This document shows, one piece after another, positions 37,624 through 48,118 of a stretch of 64,000 bases of DNA. A program made the position numbers and the translations under genes. This stretch comes from an uncultured Jannaschia sp. (GTDB lineage Bacteria; Pseudomonadota; Alphaproteobacteria; Rhodobacterales; Rhodobacteraceae): the NCBI RefSeq assembly GCF_947503795.1, contig NZ_CANNEZ010000001.1, positions 2,161,001 through 2,225,000 on the forward strand. The letters are read 5' to 3'. Within the stretch, counting starts at the first letter, position 1, and each line of letters opens with the position of its first letter. A model generated the notes under the pieces. The model did no database searches, was not told where the DNA came from, and saw nothing but the letters and a program-made list of their open reading frames with translations.

Positions 37624-40600
37624 ATGCCCAAGCGGACCGACATCCAGTCGATCATGATCATCGGCGCGGGTCCCATCGTCATCGGGCAGGCCTGCGAGTT
37701 CGACTATTCCGGCGCACAAGCGTGCAAGGCGCTGCGCGAGGAAGGCTACCGCGTCATCCTCGTGAACTCGAACCCGGCGACGATCATGACCGATCCGGGC
37801 CTCGCGGATGCGACCTATATCGAGCCGATCACGCCCGAGGTCGTGGCCAAGATCATCGAGAAGGAGCGGCCCGACGCCCTGCTTCCCACGATGGGTGGCC
37901 AGACCGGCCTGAACACGTCACTCGCGCTCGACGACATGGGCGTCCTGGAGAAGTTCGGCGTCGAGCTGATCGGGGCCAAGCGGGCGGCCATCGAGATGGC
38001 CGAGGACCGGAAGCTCTTCCGCGAGGCGATGGACCGGCTGGGAATCGAGAATCCCAAGGCGACGATCGTCGCGGCGCCCAAGACCGATCGCGGCTACGAC
38101 ATCGCCGCCGGCATGAAGACCGCGATGGACGCGCTGGAAGAAATCGGACTGCCCGCGATCATCCGGCCGGCCTTCACGCTGGGCGGGACCGGCGGCGGCG
38201 TCGCCTATAACCGAGCCGACTACGAACGGATCTGCCGCACGGGTCTGGAAGCGTCGCCGATGGCCCAGATCCTCGTCGACGAAAGCCTTCTGGGATGGAA
38301 GGAATTCGAGATGGAGGTGGTCCGCGACAAGGCGGACAACGCCATCATCGTCTGCGCCATCGAGAACGTGGACCCGATGGGCGTCCATACGGGCGACTCG
38401 ATCACCGTGGCGCCCGCGCTGACGCTGACGGACAAGGAATACCAGTTGATGCGCACCCATAGCATCAACGTCCTGCGCGAGATCGGGGTCGAGACCGGCG
38501 GATCGAACGTGCAATGGGCCGTGAACCCCGCCGATGGCCGCATGGTCGTGATCGAAATGAACCCGCGGGTGTCGCGCTCCTCGGCGCTGGCGTCGAAGGC
38601 CACGGGCTTTCCCATCGCCAAGATCGCCGCGAAGCTGGCCGTGGGCTACACGCTGGACGAGCTCGACAACGACATCACCAAGGTCACGCCCGCCTCGTTC
38701 GAGCCGACCATCGACTATGTCGTCACCAAGATCCCGCGCTTCGCCTTCGAGAAATTCCCCGGCTCCGAGCCCCTGCTGACGACGGCGATGAAATCGGTGG
38801 GCGAGGTCATGGCCATCGGGCGGACGTTCCACGAATCCATGCAGAAGGCGCTGGCTTCGATGGAGACCGGGCTGACCGGATTTGACGAAATTCAACTTTC
38901 GAACGATCCGGCTGCGATCAAGGCCGAACTGTCGCGCCAGACGCCGGATCGCATCCGCGTCATCGCCCAGGCGATGCGGCACGGCTTGTCCGATGACGAC
39001 ATCCATGCCGTGACCCGGTTCGATCCGTGGTTCCTGGCGCGGATCAGGGAAATCATCGACTTGGAGGCCGAGGTTCGCACGAACGGCCTGCCGGTCGAGG
39101 AGGACGGACTGCGCCGCCTCAAACAATACGGCTTCACCGACGCACGGCTCGCGACGCTGACCGGCCGGACCGAGGACAACGTGCGCCGCGCCCGCCAGAA
39201 CCTCGGGGTCGTTGCACAATTCAAGCGGATCGACACCTGCGCCGCCGAGTTCGAGGCGCAGACGCCTTACATGTATTCGACCTACGAGACGCCCGTGATG
39301 GGCGAGGCCGAGTGCGAGAGCCGTCCGACGGACGCCAAGAAGGTCGTGATCCTGGGCGGCGGGCCGAACCGGATCGGGCAGGGAATCGAGTTCGACTATT
39401 GCTGCTGTCACGCCTGCTTCGCGCTGTCGGACCAGGGCTACGAGACGATCATGATCAACTGCAACCCGGAGACGGTGAGCACCGATTACGACACCTCCGA
39501 CCGCCTCTATTTCGAGCCGCTGACCTTCGAGCACGTCATGGAGATCCTGCGCGTCGAGCAGGAGAACGGCACGCTGCACGGCGTCATCGTCCAGTTCGGC
39601 GGGCAGACGCCGCTGAAGCTGGCGAACGCGCTGCATGATGCGGGCATTCCGATCCTGGGCACCACGCCCGACGCCATCGACCTCGCCGAAGACCGCGAGC
39701 GCTTTTCGGCGCTCGTCCGCGACCTGGGGCTGAAGCAGCCCGAGAACGCCATCGCCCATTCGGATGCGGAGGCGCGGCTCCGGGCCGAGGATCTGGGCTA
39801 TCCGCTGGTCATCCGGCCCTCCTACGTCCTCGGCGGTCGCGCGATGGAGATCGTCCGCGATACCGCGCAGCTGGAGCGGTATATCCGCGACGCGGTCGTG
39901 GTGTCGGGCGACAGTCCGGTCCTTCTCGACAGCTATCTCTCGGGCGCGATCGAGGTGGATGTGGACGCGCTCTCGGACGGGACGGACGTGCATGTCGCGG
40001 GGATCATGCAACATATCGAGGAGGCGGGCGTCCATTCGGGGGACAGTGCCTGCTGCCTGCCACCCCACACCCTGCCGGCGGAGGTGATCGCCACGATCCG
40101 CGAACAGACCGTGGCGCTGGCCCGGGCATTGCGCGTGGTCGGGCTGATGAACGTGCAATTCGCGGTGAAGGATGGCGAGGTCTACCTGATCGAGGTGAAC
40201 CCCCGCGCGTCGCGCACCGTGCCCTTCGTGGCCAAGGCCGTGGATTCGGCCATCGCCAGCATCGCCGCGCGGCTCATGGCGGGCGAGCCGCTGTCGAACT
40301 TCCCGCTCCGCGACCCCTACCCCGCCGATGCCGAGATCGCGCATGTGCCCATGGGCGACACGATGATGCTGAGCCATCCGGACACGCCGTGGTTCTCGGT
40401 CAAGGAGGCGGTGCTGCCCTTTGCACGCTTCCCCGGTGTCGACACCCTGCTCGGTCCCGAGATGCGCTCCACCGGCGAAGTGATGGGTTGGGACCGCAGC
40501 TTCGCGCGCGCCTTCCTCAAGGCGCAGATGGGCGCGGGCGTGACGCTGCCCGAGGACGGGACGGTGTTTCTCTCGATCAAGGATGCCGACAAGACCGACC

Positions 40601-40941
40601 AGCTGGTCGAGACAGCGAGGCTCCTGCGCGAAATGGGCTTCGACATCCTCGCGACGGAAGGGACGGCGGCGTTCCTCGATGGGCATGGAATCGCCTCCGC
40701 GCGGGTCAACAAGGCCTATGAGGGCGGGCGCACCGTCGTGGACGTGATGAAGGACGGCGAGGTCGCGCTGGTGATGAACACCACCGAGGGCGCGCAGGCG
40801 GTCGAGGATTCGCGGTCGATGCGCAACGTCGCGCTGACGAGCCGTATCCCCTACTTCACCACCCTCTCGGGCGCGAATGCGGCGGCGCGCGCCATACATG
40901 CGGCGGCCGAGGGCGATGTCGAGGTCCGCTCGCTCCAGTAG
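37624..40941 (+). CDS. carB: Carbamoyl-phosphate synthase large subunit
   Basis: 1105 residues with the duplicated ATP-grasp architecture: carboxyphosphate domain ([22 protein letters not shown]), oligomerisation region, carbamoyl-phosphate domain ([28 protein letters not shown]) and an allosteric C-terminal domain ([19 protein letters not shown]). It makes carbamoyl phosphate from ammonia delivered by CarA, bicarbonate and two ATP. The ATG at 37624 has GGGGG upstream. carA is not adjacent. Confidence 0.98.
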   Translation: MPKRTDIQSIMIIGAGPIVIGQACEFDYSGAQACKALREEGYRVILVNSNPATIMTDPGLADATYIEPITPEVVAKIIEKERPDALLPTMGGQTGLNTSLALDDMGVLEKFGVELIGAKRAAIEMAEDRKLFREAMDRLGIENPKATIVAAPKTDRGYDIAAGMKTAMDALEEIGLPAIIRPAFTLGGTGGGVAYNRADYERICRTGLEASPMAQILVDESLLGWKEFEMEVVRDKADNAIIVCAIENVDPMGVHTGDSITVAPALTLTDKEYQLMRTHSINVLREIGVETGGSNVQWAVNPADGRMVVIEMNPRVSRSSALASKATGFPIAKIAAKLAVGYTLDELDNDITKVTPASFEPTIDYVVTKIPRFAFEKFPGSEPLLTTAMKSVGEVMAIGRTFHESMQKALASMETGLTGFDEIQLSNDPAAIKAELSRQTPDRIRVIAQAMRHGLSDDDIHAVTRFDPWFLARIREIIDLEAEVRTNGLPVEEDGLRRLKQYGFTDARLATLTGRTEDNVRRARQNLGVVAQFKRIDTCAAEFEAQTPYMYSTYETPVMGEAECESRPTDAKKVVILGGGPNRIGQGIEFDYCCCHACFALSDQGYETIMINCNPETVSTDYDTSDRLYFEPLTFEHVMEILRVEQENGTLHGVIVQFGGQTPLKLANALHDAGIPILGTTPDAIDLAEDRERFSALVRDLGLKQPENAIAHSDAEARLRAEDLGYPLVIRPSYVLGGRAMEIVRDTAQLERYIRDAVVVSGDSPVLLDSYLSGAIEVDVDALSDGTDVHVAGIMQHIEEAGVHSGDSACCLPPHTLPAEVIATIREQTVALARALRVVGLMNVQFAVKDGEVYLIEVNPRASRTVPFVAKAVDSAIASIAARLMAGEPLSNFPLRDPYPADAEIAHVPMGDTMMLSHPDTPWFSVKEAVLPFARFPGVDTLLGPEMRSTGEVMGWDRSFARAFLKAQMGAGVTLPEDGTVFLSIKDADKTDQLVETARLLREMGFDILATEGTAAFLDGHGIASARVNKAYEGGRTVVDVMKDGEVALVMNTTEGAQAVEDSRSMRNVALTSRIPYFTTLSGANAAARAIHAAAEGDVEVRSLQ

Positions 40942-41178
40942 CGGAAACGATTCGCCGCGCGGCCCCCGATTGGGCGCGCCGACGGCCTCTCACATTTACG
41001 TGGACGTCGCGAGGGTGCCCAACTTCGCGCACTTTGTCGCGCCGCCGTGGACAGTAATGGGCGGGCGGGAAGATGGTTTCCGGATCGCCGTTTCCGCCAC
41101 GCAATCGTCGCAATCCCAGCCAAGCATCGCCCAATGCCGGAGTCAGCCTGTAATTAACCAAAACAAGGAAACGGTTGC

Positions 41179-41760
41179 ATGGACCCGACAGGCCTTTCCC
41201 TCATGGCGATCAGCGCGACGAGCATCGCCTTGCGCCGCTACAGCGACATGTCGCGCGACGACGTGCCCGCCTTTCCCGCGCACCGGATCGACGGTCCGCC
41301 CCGCGCCTCCGCCATCGAGCGGTTGCGGATGTCCGGCCTCCGGATCCGCTCGCTGGTCGATGTCGGTCGGCAGGCCATCTCGCGCCGGCTCGGTCGTTTC
41401 GCGGCGGGCCTGGGTCTGGAGCTTCACGCGCAGGTCTCGCTCGCCGGGATCATCGAGGCGCCGGGCGACCCGGCCGTCGAGGCGATCCTGCGGGGGCGTC
41501 GCCTGGACTACGTGCTGTCGGACGAATACGGCCTCCCGCTCTGTGGCATTGCGCTGGTGTCGGGCCCCGGCCCGGCCTACCGGGACAGCGTGTGCCAACA
41601 TGCGCTCGCACTCGTCGGGCTGCCGCTGGTGACGGTCTCCGTCCGGGCGGATTGGGCCGAGACGCGGGCCCGCCTCACGGCCGCGCTGAATCTCGAGCCG
41701 CCTGCGGCCAACGACCGGATGCCGATCATCGTCCGCGAGGCGCTTCCAATGCATGTCTGA
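41179..41760 (+). CDS. Degenerate DUF2726-like protein (paralogue 1)
   Basis: 193 residues with AAGGAA upstream of the ATG. Core segments SLVDVGRQAISRRLGRFA, LHAQVSLAGII, RRLDYVLSDEYGLPL and AGLGLELHAQV match in order those of the DUF2726 protein encoded at 41910 (SLVDEGRAALFGRLCELA, RVDFLLVDG). Where DUF2726 nuclease-like proteins carry an acidic strand with E/D-x-D, this protein has CGIALVSGP, so catalytic acids appear lost. It is probably a relic or binding-only member. It is followed by twin hairpins and the paralogue. Confidence 0.7.
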   Translation: MDPTGLSLMAISATSIALRRYSDMSRDDVPAFPAHRIDGPPRASAIERLRMSGLRIRSLVDVGRQAISRRLGRFAAGLGLELHAQVSLAGIIEAPGDPAVEAILRGRRLDYVLSDEYGLPLCGIALVSGPGPAYRDSVCQHALALVGLPLVTVSVRADWAETRARLTAALNLEPPAANDRMPIIVREALPMHV

Positions 41761-41767
41761 CGGTTCG

Positions 41768-41855
41768 GACGGGCGCCGTGGGGGCGCCCGTCTGGCCGAT
41801 CGGCGTTAACCTTCGGGTGAAGACGGGGGCCGTTGCGGCGCCCGTCTTCATCTTT
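41768..41855 (+). other. Twin hairpins between DUF2726 paralogues (terminator-like)
   Basis: Hairpin 1 (41768-41792) is a perfect 10-bp stem GACGGGCGCC/GGCGCCCGTC. Hairpin 2 (41819-41855) is a 13-bp stem with one mismatch around GTTGC, ending CCCGTCTTC then ATCTTTC. Both 3' arms share GGCGCCCGTC, so they could also pair across. Hairpin 2 may terminate transcription weakly. Confidence 0.5.
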
Positions 41856-41909
41856 CGGTAACGAATGCGGGGCTAGGCAGAATGCGTCTCATTCGCCGAG
41901 GAGCCCGTC

Positions 41910-42437
41910 ATGTTCGCCGCCCTGCCCTCGTCGTTCCAACGAAGCCGCGACCGGCGCGTCATGTCGGCGGCCACCGCCCGGCTGAGCGGGGTCGACGACC
42001 TTGCATCGGTCAGCCTTGGCGTGCGCTCGCTGGTGGATGAGGGGCGCGCGGCGCTGTTCGGGCGGCTTTGCGAGCTGGCGCATCGCCACGGTCTGCATGT
42101 CGCGCCCGAAGTGTCGCTGATGGCGGTCTTCACCATCGATGGCGGCGCCGAGGGGCGCGGCCTGAGCCTGCGCAAGGCACTGCGCAGCAAGCGGGTCGAT
42201 TTCCTTCTGGTCGATGGATCGGCGCGCCCAGTCCTCGCCCTCGACTGCGCGGGCGGCGACCGCTGGCGCGACCGCGCGCTCCGGCGCGACCGGCTGAAGC
42301 GGCGCGCCTTCGCACAGGCGCGGATCCCGTGGCTGGTGCTGTGCGGCGCGCCCGATTTCGCCGAGGAGGTGGACCTGATCGAGGACCGCATCCGCGCGCG
42401 ACTGGCCGAGACAGGGGGCGGCCGCAGCGCCGCGTGA
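41910..42437 (+). CDS. DUF2726 domain protein (paralogue 2)
   Basis: 175 residues. DUF2726 (PD-(D/E)xK-like fold) core: SLVDEGRAALFGRLCELA, LHVAPEVSLMAVF, KRVDFLLVDGSARPVLALDCAG, RDRLKRRAFAQARIPWLVLCG. Family proteins usually show IELDD on the catalytic strand; here it reads LALDCAG, keeping one Asp. The start has GAGGAG upstream. It lies 150 bp after paralogue 1 and may have arisen by tandem duplication. Confidence 0.85.
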   Translation: MFAALPSSFQRSRDRRVMSAATARLSGVDDLASVSLGVRSLVDEGRAALFGRLCELAHRHGLHVAPEVSLMAVFTIDGGAEGRGLSLRKALRSKRVDFLLVDGSARPVLALDCAGGDRWRDRALRRDRLKRRAFAQARIPWLVLCGAPDFAEEVDLIEDRIRARLAETGGGRSAA

Positions 42438-42551
42438 CGCAAGGGCGCGCGCCCCGCGCCGCTTGACGCCGGACCGACCCGACGGCAGACAGGGCGCCAC
42501 CCGGCCGCGGGCCCGACGCCGCGGCGCCGTGTGCGCGAAAGGACGACCCAG

Positions 42552-43661
42552 ATGCCCGTCACCATCACCGGATCGGGCGTGTTCACCCCGTCGCAGATCA
42601 TCACGAACGACGATCTGGTCGTGGCCTTCAACGCCTATGCCGACCGCGAGAATGCCGCCCATGCGGACGAGATCGCCGCCGGCACGCGCGAGGCGATCCC
42701 CCATTCCAGCGCCGAGTTCATCCGTTCCGCCAGCGGAATCGAGCAGCGCTTCGTGCTCGATCGCGACGGCGTGCTGGACCCGACCCGCATGTTTCCCCGC
42801 CTCGCCGCCAGGCCCGACGACCAGCCGGGTCACATGGCCGAGATGGCGGTCGCCGCCTGCACCGACGCGCTGGCGATGGCGGGGATCGACGCCGCCGAGG
42901 TCGACGCGGTGATCTGCGCCGCCTCGAACCATGAACGCGCCTATCCGGCCATCGCGATCGAGATTCAGGACCTCCTGGGCACCGGCGGCTTCGCCTTCGA
43001 CATGAACGTCGCCTGTTCCAGCGCCACCTTCGGCATCCAGGCGGCTGCCGACATGATCCGCGCGGGCTCGATCCGGCGGGCGATCGTGACCTGCCCCGAG
43101 ATCTGCTCGGCGCATCTCGAATGGCGCGACCGGGACTGCCATTTCATCTTCGGCGATGTCTGCACCGCACTGGTGCTCGACGGCGACCCGGACGCGCGCG
43201 GCTTCCGAATCGACAGCACCCGGTGTGCCACGCAATTCTCCAACAACATCCGCAACAACGATGGCTTCCTCAGGCGCACCCATGACCAGATGGAAGACCG
43301 CCGCGACATGCAGTTCATGCAGAACGGGCGGAAGGTCTTCAAGGAAGTGCTGCCGATGGTGGCGGGCCATATCGCCGACCACATGTCCGACGAGGGGATC
43401 GCGGCCGAAGACCTCAAGCGGCTTTGGCTGCACCAGGCGAACAAGTCGATGAACGACTTCATCGGGCGCAAGGTGCTGGGCCGCGTGCCGGAGCCCGAGG
43501 AACAGCCGAACATCCTGCAGGACTACGCGAACACCTCCTCGGCGGGGTCGATCATCGCCTTCGCCAAGCATTCGGCCGATCTGGGCGAAGGCGACCGCGG
43601 CCTGATCTGCTCGTTCGGGGCTGGTTATTCGGTGGGATCGGTGGTCGTGACGCGGACCTGA
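42552..43661 (+). CDS. Beta-ketoacyl-ACP synthase III family protein
   Basis: 369 residues, thiolase fold. Catalytic triad C155 (NVACSSATFG), H294 (LHQANKSM) and N327 (DYANTSSAGS). The family insert DQMEDRRDMQFMQNGRKVFKEV is present. It resembles a roseobacter FabH-like synthase rather than the standard plsX-linked FabH, so it may start a specialised fatty acid or acylate chain. It ends 1 bp before tdk. Confidence 0.9.
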   Translation: MPVTITGSGVFTPSQIITNDDLVVAFNAYADRENAAHADEIAAGTREAIPHSSAEFIRSASGIEQRFVLDRDGVLDPTRMFPRLAARPDDQPGHMAEMAVAACTDALAMAGIDAAEVDAVICAASNHERAYPAIAIEIQDLLGTGGFAFDMNVACSSATFGIQAAADMIRAGSIRRAIVTCPEICSAHLEWRDRDCHFIFGDVCTALVLDGDPDARGFRIDSTRCATQFSNNIRNNDGFLRRTHDQMEDRRDMQFMQNGRKVFKEVLPMVAGHIADHMSDEGIAAEDLKRLWLHQANKSMNDFIGRKVLGRVPEPEEQPNILQDYANTSSAGSIIAFAKHSADLGEGDRGLICSFGAGYSVGSVVVTRT

Positions 43662-43662
43662 G

Positions 43663-44265
43663 ATGGCCAAGCTCTATTACAATTACTCGACGATGAACGC
43701 AGGCAAGAGCACGCTGCTCCTGCAGGCGTCCTACAACTACATCGAACGCGGGATGCAGACCTATCTGCTGACCGCGAATTTCGATGACCGGGCGGGCACG
43801 GGCCGGATCGCCAGCCGCATCGGCATCGAGGCCGAGGCGGATACCTATGCCGCCACAAGCGACCTTTACGCGATGATCGCCACCCGTCTCGAGGCCGGAC
43901 CCTGTGCCTGCGTGCTGCTGGACGAGGCACAGTGGCTCAGCCGCGAACAGGTCTGGCAACTGGCGCGCGCGGTGGACGATCTGGGCGTGCCGGTGATGGC
44001 CTACGGGCTGCGGGTGGATTTCCGGGGCGAGCTGTTTCCCGGCTCCGCCGCCCTTCTGGCGCTGGCCGACGAAATGCGCGAGGTGCGAACGATCTGCTGG
44101 TGCGGACGAAAGGCGACGATGGTGATCCGTCAGGATGCGGACGGCCGCGCGCTGACCGAGGGCGCGCAGGTCGAGGTGGGCGGGAACGAGCGCTATGTCT
44201 CGCTCTGCCGGCGTCATTTCCGCGAGGCGACGGGCGACCGCGTGCCGCCGGAGATGCCGGTCTGA
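43663..44265 (+). CDS. tdk: Thymidine kinase
   Basis: 200 residues, type II TK. P-loop MNAGKSTLLL (K15), the catalytic-Glu region FVLLDEAQWLSREQV, and a zinc ribbon with CWC and CRRHF Cys near residues 146-190. It phosphorylates thymidine for salvage. The ATG begins 1 base after the FabH-like stop, so it is co-transcribed with it. Confidence 0.97.
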   Translation: MAKLYYNYSTMNAGKSTLLLQASYNYIERGMQTYLLTANFDDRAGTGRIASRIGIEAEADTYAATSDLYAMIATRLEAGPCACVLLDEAQWLSREQVWQLARAVDDLGVPVMAYGLRVDFRGELFPGSAALLALADEMREVRTICWCGRKATMVIRQDADGRALTEGAQVEVGGNERYVSLCRRHFREATGDRVPPEMPV

Positions 44266-44269
44266 CCGC

Positions 44270-45604
44270 TCAGGTCATGAGGTCGCGCAGGAGGGTCTCG
44301 GCCCGTTCGATCAGGCGCGGCAGGTCGACGGTGGTGACGGCCCCGTCGCGGACGACCTGACGCCCCTCCACGAAGAGATGCCGGACCCGCCGCGCGCCCG
44401 CCAGCGGCAGCGCGGCCACGTCCCACGACCCCGCCGCCTCGACGCCATCCACGGGCCAGAGGGCGAGGTCGGCGCGCATCCCTATCGCGATCCGACCCAC
44501 ATCGTCGCGCCCCAGGACCCGCGCGCCCCCGCGCGTCGCGACACGGAGCGTGGCCTCGGGCGACATCGCGTCTGCGCCCCGCGCGACCCGTTGCAGGAGC
44601 ATCGCCTGCCGGGCCTCGTCCATCAGGTTGGCCGCATCGTTCGAGGCCGAGCCGTCCACGCCCAGGCCCACGGGCACGCCCGCGTCCAGCATGTCGCGCA
44701 CCGGCGCGATGCCCGAACCAAGGCGGCAGTTCGAGCAGGGACAATGCGCGACCCCGGTGACCGTGCGGGCGAAGAGCGCGATCTCGGCGGCGTCGAGCTT
44801 GACACAATGGGCGTGCCAGACATCGTCGCCAGTCCAGCCGAGGTCCTCGGCATATTGCCCCGGCCGGCACCCGAACCGGTCGAGCGAATAGGCGACGTCC
44901 TCGTCGTTCTCGGCCAGATGGGTGTGCAGGCGCACGCCCTTGTCGCGGGCGAGGATGGCGGTGTCGCGCATCAGCTCGCGACTGACCGAAAAGGGCGAGC
45001 AGGGGGCGAGGCCCACGCGGCACATCGACCCCGGCGCGGGGTCGTGGAAGGCGTCGACCACGCGGATGCAATCATCGAGAATCGCGGCTTCGCGTTCGAC
45101 CAGCGTGTCGGGCGGCAGGCCGCCATCGCTCTCGCCGATGGACATGGACCCGCGGGTCGGGTGGAAGCGCAGCCCGATCTCGGACGCGGCATGGATCGTG
45201 TCGTTGAGCCGTGCGCCATTCGGGAAGAGATACAGGTGGTCCGAGGATGTCGTGCAGCCCGACAGCGCCAGCTCCGCCAGGCCCAGCTGCGTCGCGACAT
45301 GCATGTGGTCGGGCGTGAAGCGCGCCCAGATCGGGTAGAGCGCCTTGAGCCAGCCGAAGAGACGCGCGTCCTGCCCGGCGGGCACGGCGCGGGTCAGCGT
45401 CTGGTAGAGGTGGTGATGGGTGTTGACGAGGCCCGGCGTGACGACGCAGCGGGCCGCGTCCACGATCTCGCCCCGCGTTTCGAGGGACGGGCCGATGGCT
45501 GCGATGATGCCGTCGCGGATCAGGATGTCGGTGCCGTCGGCCGGGTCCGGCGCGTCGGTCATGGCGCGGATGCGCGCAGCACCCCGGATCAGCGTCTCAG
45601 CCAT
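44270..45604 (-). CDS. 8-oxoguanine deaminase (amidohydrolase family)
   Basis: 444 residues. Metal-site HxH in VNTHHHLYQTL (near residue 63), HTHLAE, CHCPCSNCRLGSG and VDGSASND; the last two mark the 8-oxoguanine/isoxanthopterin deaminase clade of the AtzA/TrzN group. It deaminates 8-oxoguanine to urate in guanine-oxidation salvage; an alternative is a related hydroxypurine/triazine deaminase. It overlaps hisN (minus strand) by 8 bp, so the two are co-transcribed. Confidence 0.88.
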   Translation of the reverse strand: MAETLIRGAARIRAMTDAPDPADGTDILIRDGIIAAIGPSLETRGEIVDAARCVVTPGLVNTHHHLYQTLTRAVPAGQDARLFGWLKALYPIWARFTPDHMHVATQLGLAELALSGCTTSSDHLYLFPNGARLNDTIHAASEIGLRFHPTRGSMSIGESDGGLPPDTLVEREAAILDDCIRVVDAFHDPAPGSMCRVGLAPCSPFSVSRELMRDTAILARDKGVRLHTHLAENDEDVAYSLDRFGCRPGQYAEDLGWTGDDVWHAHCVKLDAAEIALFARTVTGVAHCPCSNCRLGSGIAPVRDMLDAGVPVGLGVDGSASNDAANLMDEARQAMLLQRVARGADAMSPEATLRVATRGGARVLGRDDVGRIAIGMRADLALWPVDGVEAAGSWDVAALPLAGARRVRHLFVEGRQVVRDGAVTTVDLPRLIERAETLLRDLMT

Positions 45605-46388
45605 TCAGGAGGTCGAGCGCCGCGGCGTGGAGCGCGGGCGTGGCGGCGGCGATGGCGGTGCCGCCATCCTGCGCCGGGCCACCCTGCCAGTCGGTGACGA
45701 TGCCGCCCGCCGCCTGCACCAGCGCCATCGGGGCGAGGATGTCGTAGGCCTGAAGCCCGGCCTCGATGACGAGATCGACATGACCGGCGGCCAGCAGGGC
45801 GTAGCCGTAGCAATCCATGCCATAGCGCGTCAGGCGGCAGTGCCGGGCCACGCGGGCGAAGGCGGCGCCCTCGGCCGCGGTGCCGACTTCGGGGAACGTC
45901 GTGAGGATGGTCGCATCGGCGAGGTCGGCGGTGGCGCGGACGCGCAGCTTTTGACGCTCGTCCCCGCGCGTCCAATGCGCGACCGAAGCCCCGAAACTTG
46001 CGCCGAAGAACCGCTCGCCGGTGAAGGGCTGGTCGACAATCCCCAGCCGCGGGCCGTCCGCATCGCGCAGACCCACCAATACGCCCCAGGTCGGCGTGCC
46101 CGAGATGAAGCCGCGTGTGCCGTCGATCGGGTCGAGCACCCAGGTCCAGCCGGTGGTGCCCGCCTTCGCCCCCGCCTCCTCGCCCAGGATGGCGTCGTCG
46201 GGGCGCAGCCGGGCGAGGATGTCGCGCATGGCGGCCTCGGCGGCGCGGTCGGCGACGGTTACCGGGTCGAAGCGGTCGCCCTTGCTCGCGACCTCGAGCG
46301 GCGTTCGGAAATGTTCGAGCGTGACGATGCGGGCCGCGTCGGCCAATGCCTCGGCCACGGGGGCGAAGGTCTCGAAATCGTCCGCCAT
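45597..46388 (-). CDS. hisN: Histidinol-phosphatase (inositol monophosphatase family)
   Basis: 263 residues. IMPase family metal motifs: the GEE pair in AILGEEAG, WVLDPIDGTRGFISG and GLQAYDILAPMALVQAAGG. It starts at the ATG at 46388; upstream in-frame sequence is not family-like. HisN-type enzymes of alphaproteobacteria hydrolyse L-histidinol phosphate, the penultimate step of histidine synthesis. Inositol monophosphatase or CysQ activity cannot be excluded from sequence. It is the first gene of the pair with the deaminase. Confidence 0.85.
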   Translation of the reverse strand: MADDFETFAPVAEALADAARIVTLEHFRTPLEVASKGDRFDPVTVADRAAEAAMRDILARLRPDDAILGEEAGAKAGTTGWTWVLDPIDGTRGFISGTPTWGVLVGLRDADGPRLGIVDQPFTGERFFGASFGASVAHWTRGDERQKLRVRATADLADATILTTFPEVGTAAEGAAFARVARHCRLTRYGMDCYGYALLAAGHVDLVIEAGLQAYDILAPMALVQAAGGIVTDWQGGPAQDGGTAIAAATPALHAAALDLLNG

Positions 46389-46452
46389 GCCCGCACCCCA
46401 CGCATCCTCGCCTCGGGGGTGACACGAGGGCGCGCGCCCGGTCAAGCCGGTG

Positions 46453-46812
46453 TCAGGCGGCGGCGTCCGACATCACGCGGGCGAGGTCGAAGAGCCGGCG
46501 GCGCTGCGCTTCGGGGACGGCGTAATAGGCGCGGATCAGCTCCAGCGCCTCGCGGTCGCTGAGGATGTCCTGGCCCTTGGCCTTCGCATCCCCGTTGTCG
46601 AACCCCTCGAAGAAATGCTCGACCGGCACCTCCATCGCATGCGCGATCTCCCAGAGGCGCGAGGCGGAAATGCGGTTCATCCCGGTCTCGTATTTCTGGA
46701 TCTGCTGGAACTTGATGCCGACATGTTCGGCCAGCTGCTGCTGGGTCATTCCGATCACCCAACGGCGGTGCCGCACACGCTTGCCCACATGGACGTCGAC
46801 GGGATGCTTCAT
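46453..46812 (-). CDS. XRE-family HTH regulator (small)
   Basis: 119 residues. An N-terminal XRE helix-turn-helix (KRVRHRRWVIGMTQQQLAEHVGIKFQQIQKYETGMNR is its positive core, residues 11-47) is followed by an Ala-rich helix and a short acidic tail (DNGDAKAKGQDILSD). It has GGGAGG upstream of the ATG. This type is widespread in Rhodobacteraceae and its regulon is unknown. It is divergent from the quinone oxidoreductase gene, with 181 bp between the starts. Confidence 0.9.
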   Translation of the reverse strand: MKHPVDVHVGKRVRHRRWVIGMTQQQLAEHVGIKFQQIQKYETGMNRISASRLWEIAHAMEVPVEHFFEGFDNGDAKAKGQDILSDREALELIRAYYAVPEAQRRRLFDLARVMSDAAA

Positions 46813-46993
46813 GGTCGTCCTCCCTCGGTGTCGTGCCTTTCACTTAGGGCCGAACGCGGGTCGGTCGATATTCGTTCACGCGCGGTCGGGGGCAAACCGT
46901 CGCAGGCACGCCAAACTGCTCCGGTCGCGTCACGGTTGCGGCGCGGCACCCGGCAGGGCAGCAGGGGGGGCGACCCTTGAAGAGGAGAGACCG

Positions 46994-47959
46994 ATGCGCG
47001 CCTATCTCGTGACCGACCATCAGACCCAACCGGCCGTGACCGAGGTGGACGCACCGACCCCCGGCCCCGGCGAGGTGGCGCTGGCGATCGAGGCCTGCGC
47101 GCTGAACTTCGCGGATCTCCTGATGATCAAGGGGACGTATCAGGACACGCCCGCCCTGCCCTTCGCACCCGGCATGGAGGTCTGCGGCACGGTCACGGCC
47201 CATGGGCCGGGCGTCGATGCGCCGGCGGTCGGGACGCGGGTCGCGGTGTTCGGCGGGTCGGGCGGATTGGCCGAGGCGGGGTGCTTTCCCGCGGCGCGCT
47301 GCGTCGCCGTGCCGGACGACATGCCGTCCGACATCGCGGCAAGCTTCATCGTCGCCTATTCCACGAGCCATGTCGCGCTGACCCACAAGGCACGACTGCA
47401 ACCGGGCGAACGGCTGGTCGTGCTGGGGGCCGCCGGCGGCGTCGGGCTGACGGCGGTGGAGCTGGGCGCGAAGATGGGGGCCGAAGTCGTCGCGGTGGCG
47501 CGGGGCGACGAGAAGCTGGCCGTCGCGCGCGCGCATGGGGCGCATCACCTGATCGACGGCGACGCGCCGGACCTGCGCGACCGGATCTTGGCCCTGGGCG
47601 GCGCGGACGTCGTCTATGACGCGGTCGGTGGCGCCGCGTTCAAGGCCGCGTTCCGGGCCACCAACGCGGATGGCCGCATTCTGGTGATCGGCTTTGCCAG
47701 CGGCGAGGTTCCGCAGGTCAAGGCGAACCACCTTCTGGTCAAGAATATCGACCTTCTGGGCATGTATTGGGGCGGCTATCTCGCGGTGAAACCCGAGGTG
47801 ATCCGCACCAGCATCGAGGCGCTTTTCGAGATGTGGAGCCACGGCGAGCTGCGCCCCCATGTCAGCCACAGCCTGCCGCTGGCGCGCACCGCCGAGGGGC
47901 TGGAGTTGCTGCGGGCGCGGCGGTCGACGGGCAAGGTCGTGGTCACGATGGGTCGATGA
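46994..47959 (+). CDS. NADPH:quinone oxidoreductase (MDR family)
   Basis: 321 residues, zinc-free medium-chain dehydrogenase fold. GroES-like N-terminal domain (ALNFADLLMIKGTY, FAPGMEVCGTV) and a Rossmann domain with GAAGGVGLTAVELGAKMGA. It reduces quinones or enoyl-type substrates with NADPH; a crotonase-linked role is possible but nothing nearby points to it. GGAGAG lies upstream of the ATG. Confidence 0.9.
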   Translation: MRAYLVTDHQTQPAVTEVDAPTPGPGEVALAIEACALNFADLLMIKGTYQDTPALPFAPGMEVCGTVTAHGPGVDAPAVGTRVAVFGGSGGLAEAGCFPAARCVAVPDDMPSDIAASFIVAYSTSHVALTHKARLQPGERLVVLGAAGGVGLTAVELGAKMGAEVVAVARGDEKLAVARAHGAHHLIDGDAPDLRDRILALGGADVVYDAVGGAAFKAAFRATNADGRILVIGFASGEVPQVKANHLLVKNIDLLGMYWGGYLAVKPEVIRTSIEALFEMWSHGELRPHVSHSLPLARTAEGLELLRARRSTGKVVVTMGR

Positions 47960-48118
47960 TCGGGTTCTTGCCACCCGTTCGATAGAGAAAATCAATCGAA
48001 ATCGCCGGAATGGCGGGCCATTCCGCCTTGAAATGGTCACGCGCGCCGCCAATATCTCAACACGAGGAAACCCGTCCAATTCGCGGGTTTCCATGGTTTT
48101 CACCCTTGGAGGAGTTCC

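Noticed and set aside
37918..40899. Long minus-strand frame opposite carB
   Set aside because: It is a shadow of carB, rich in Arg/His/Gly with no recognisable domain.
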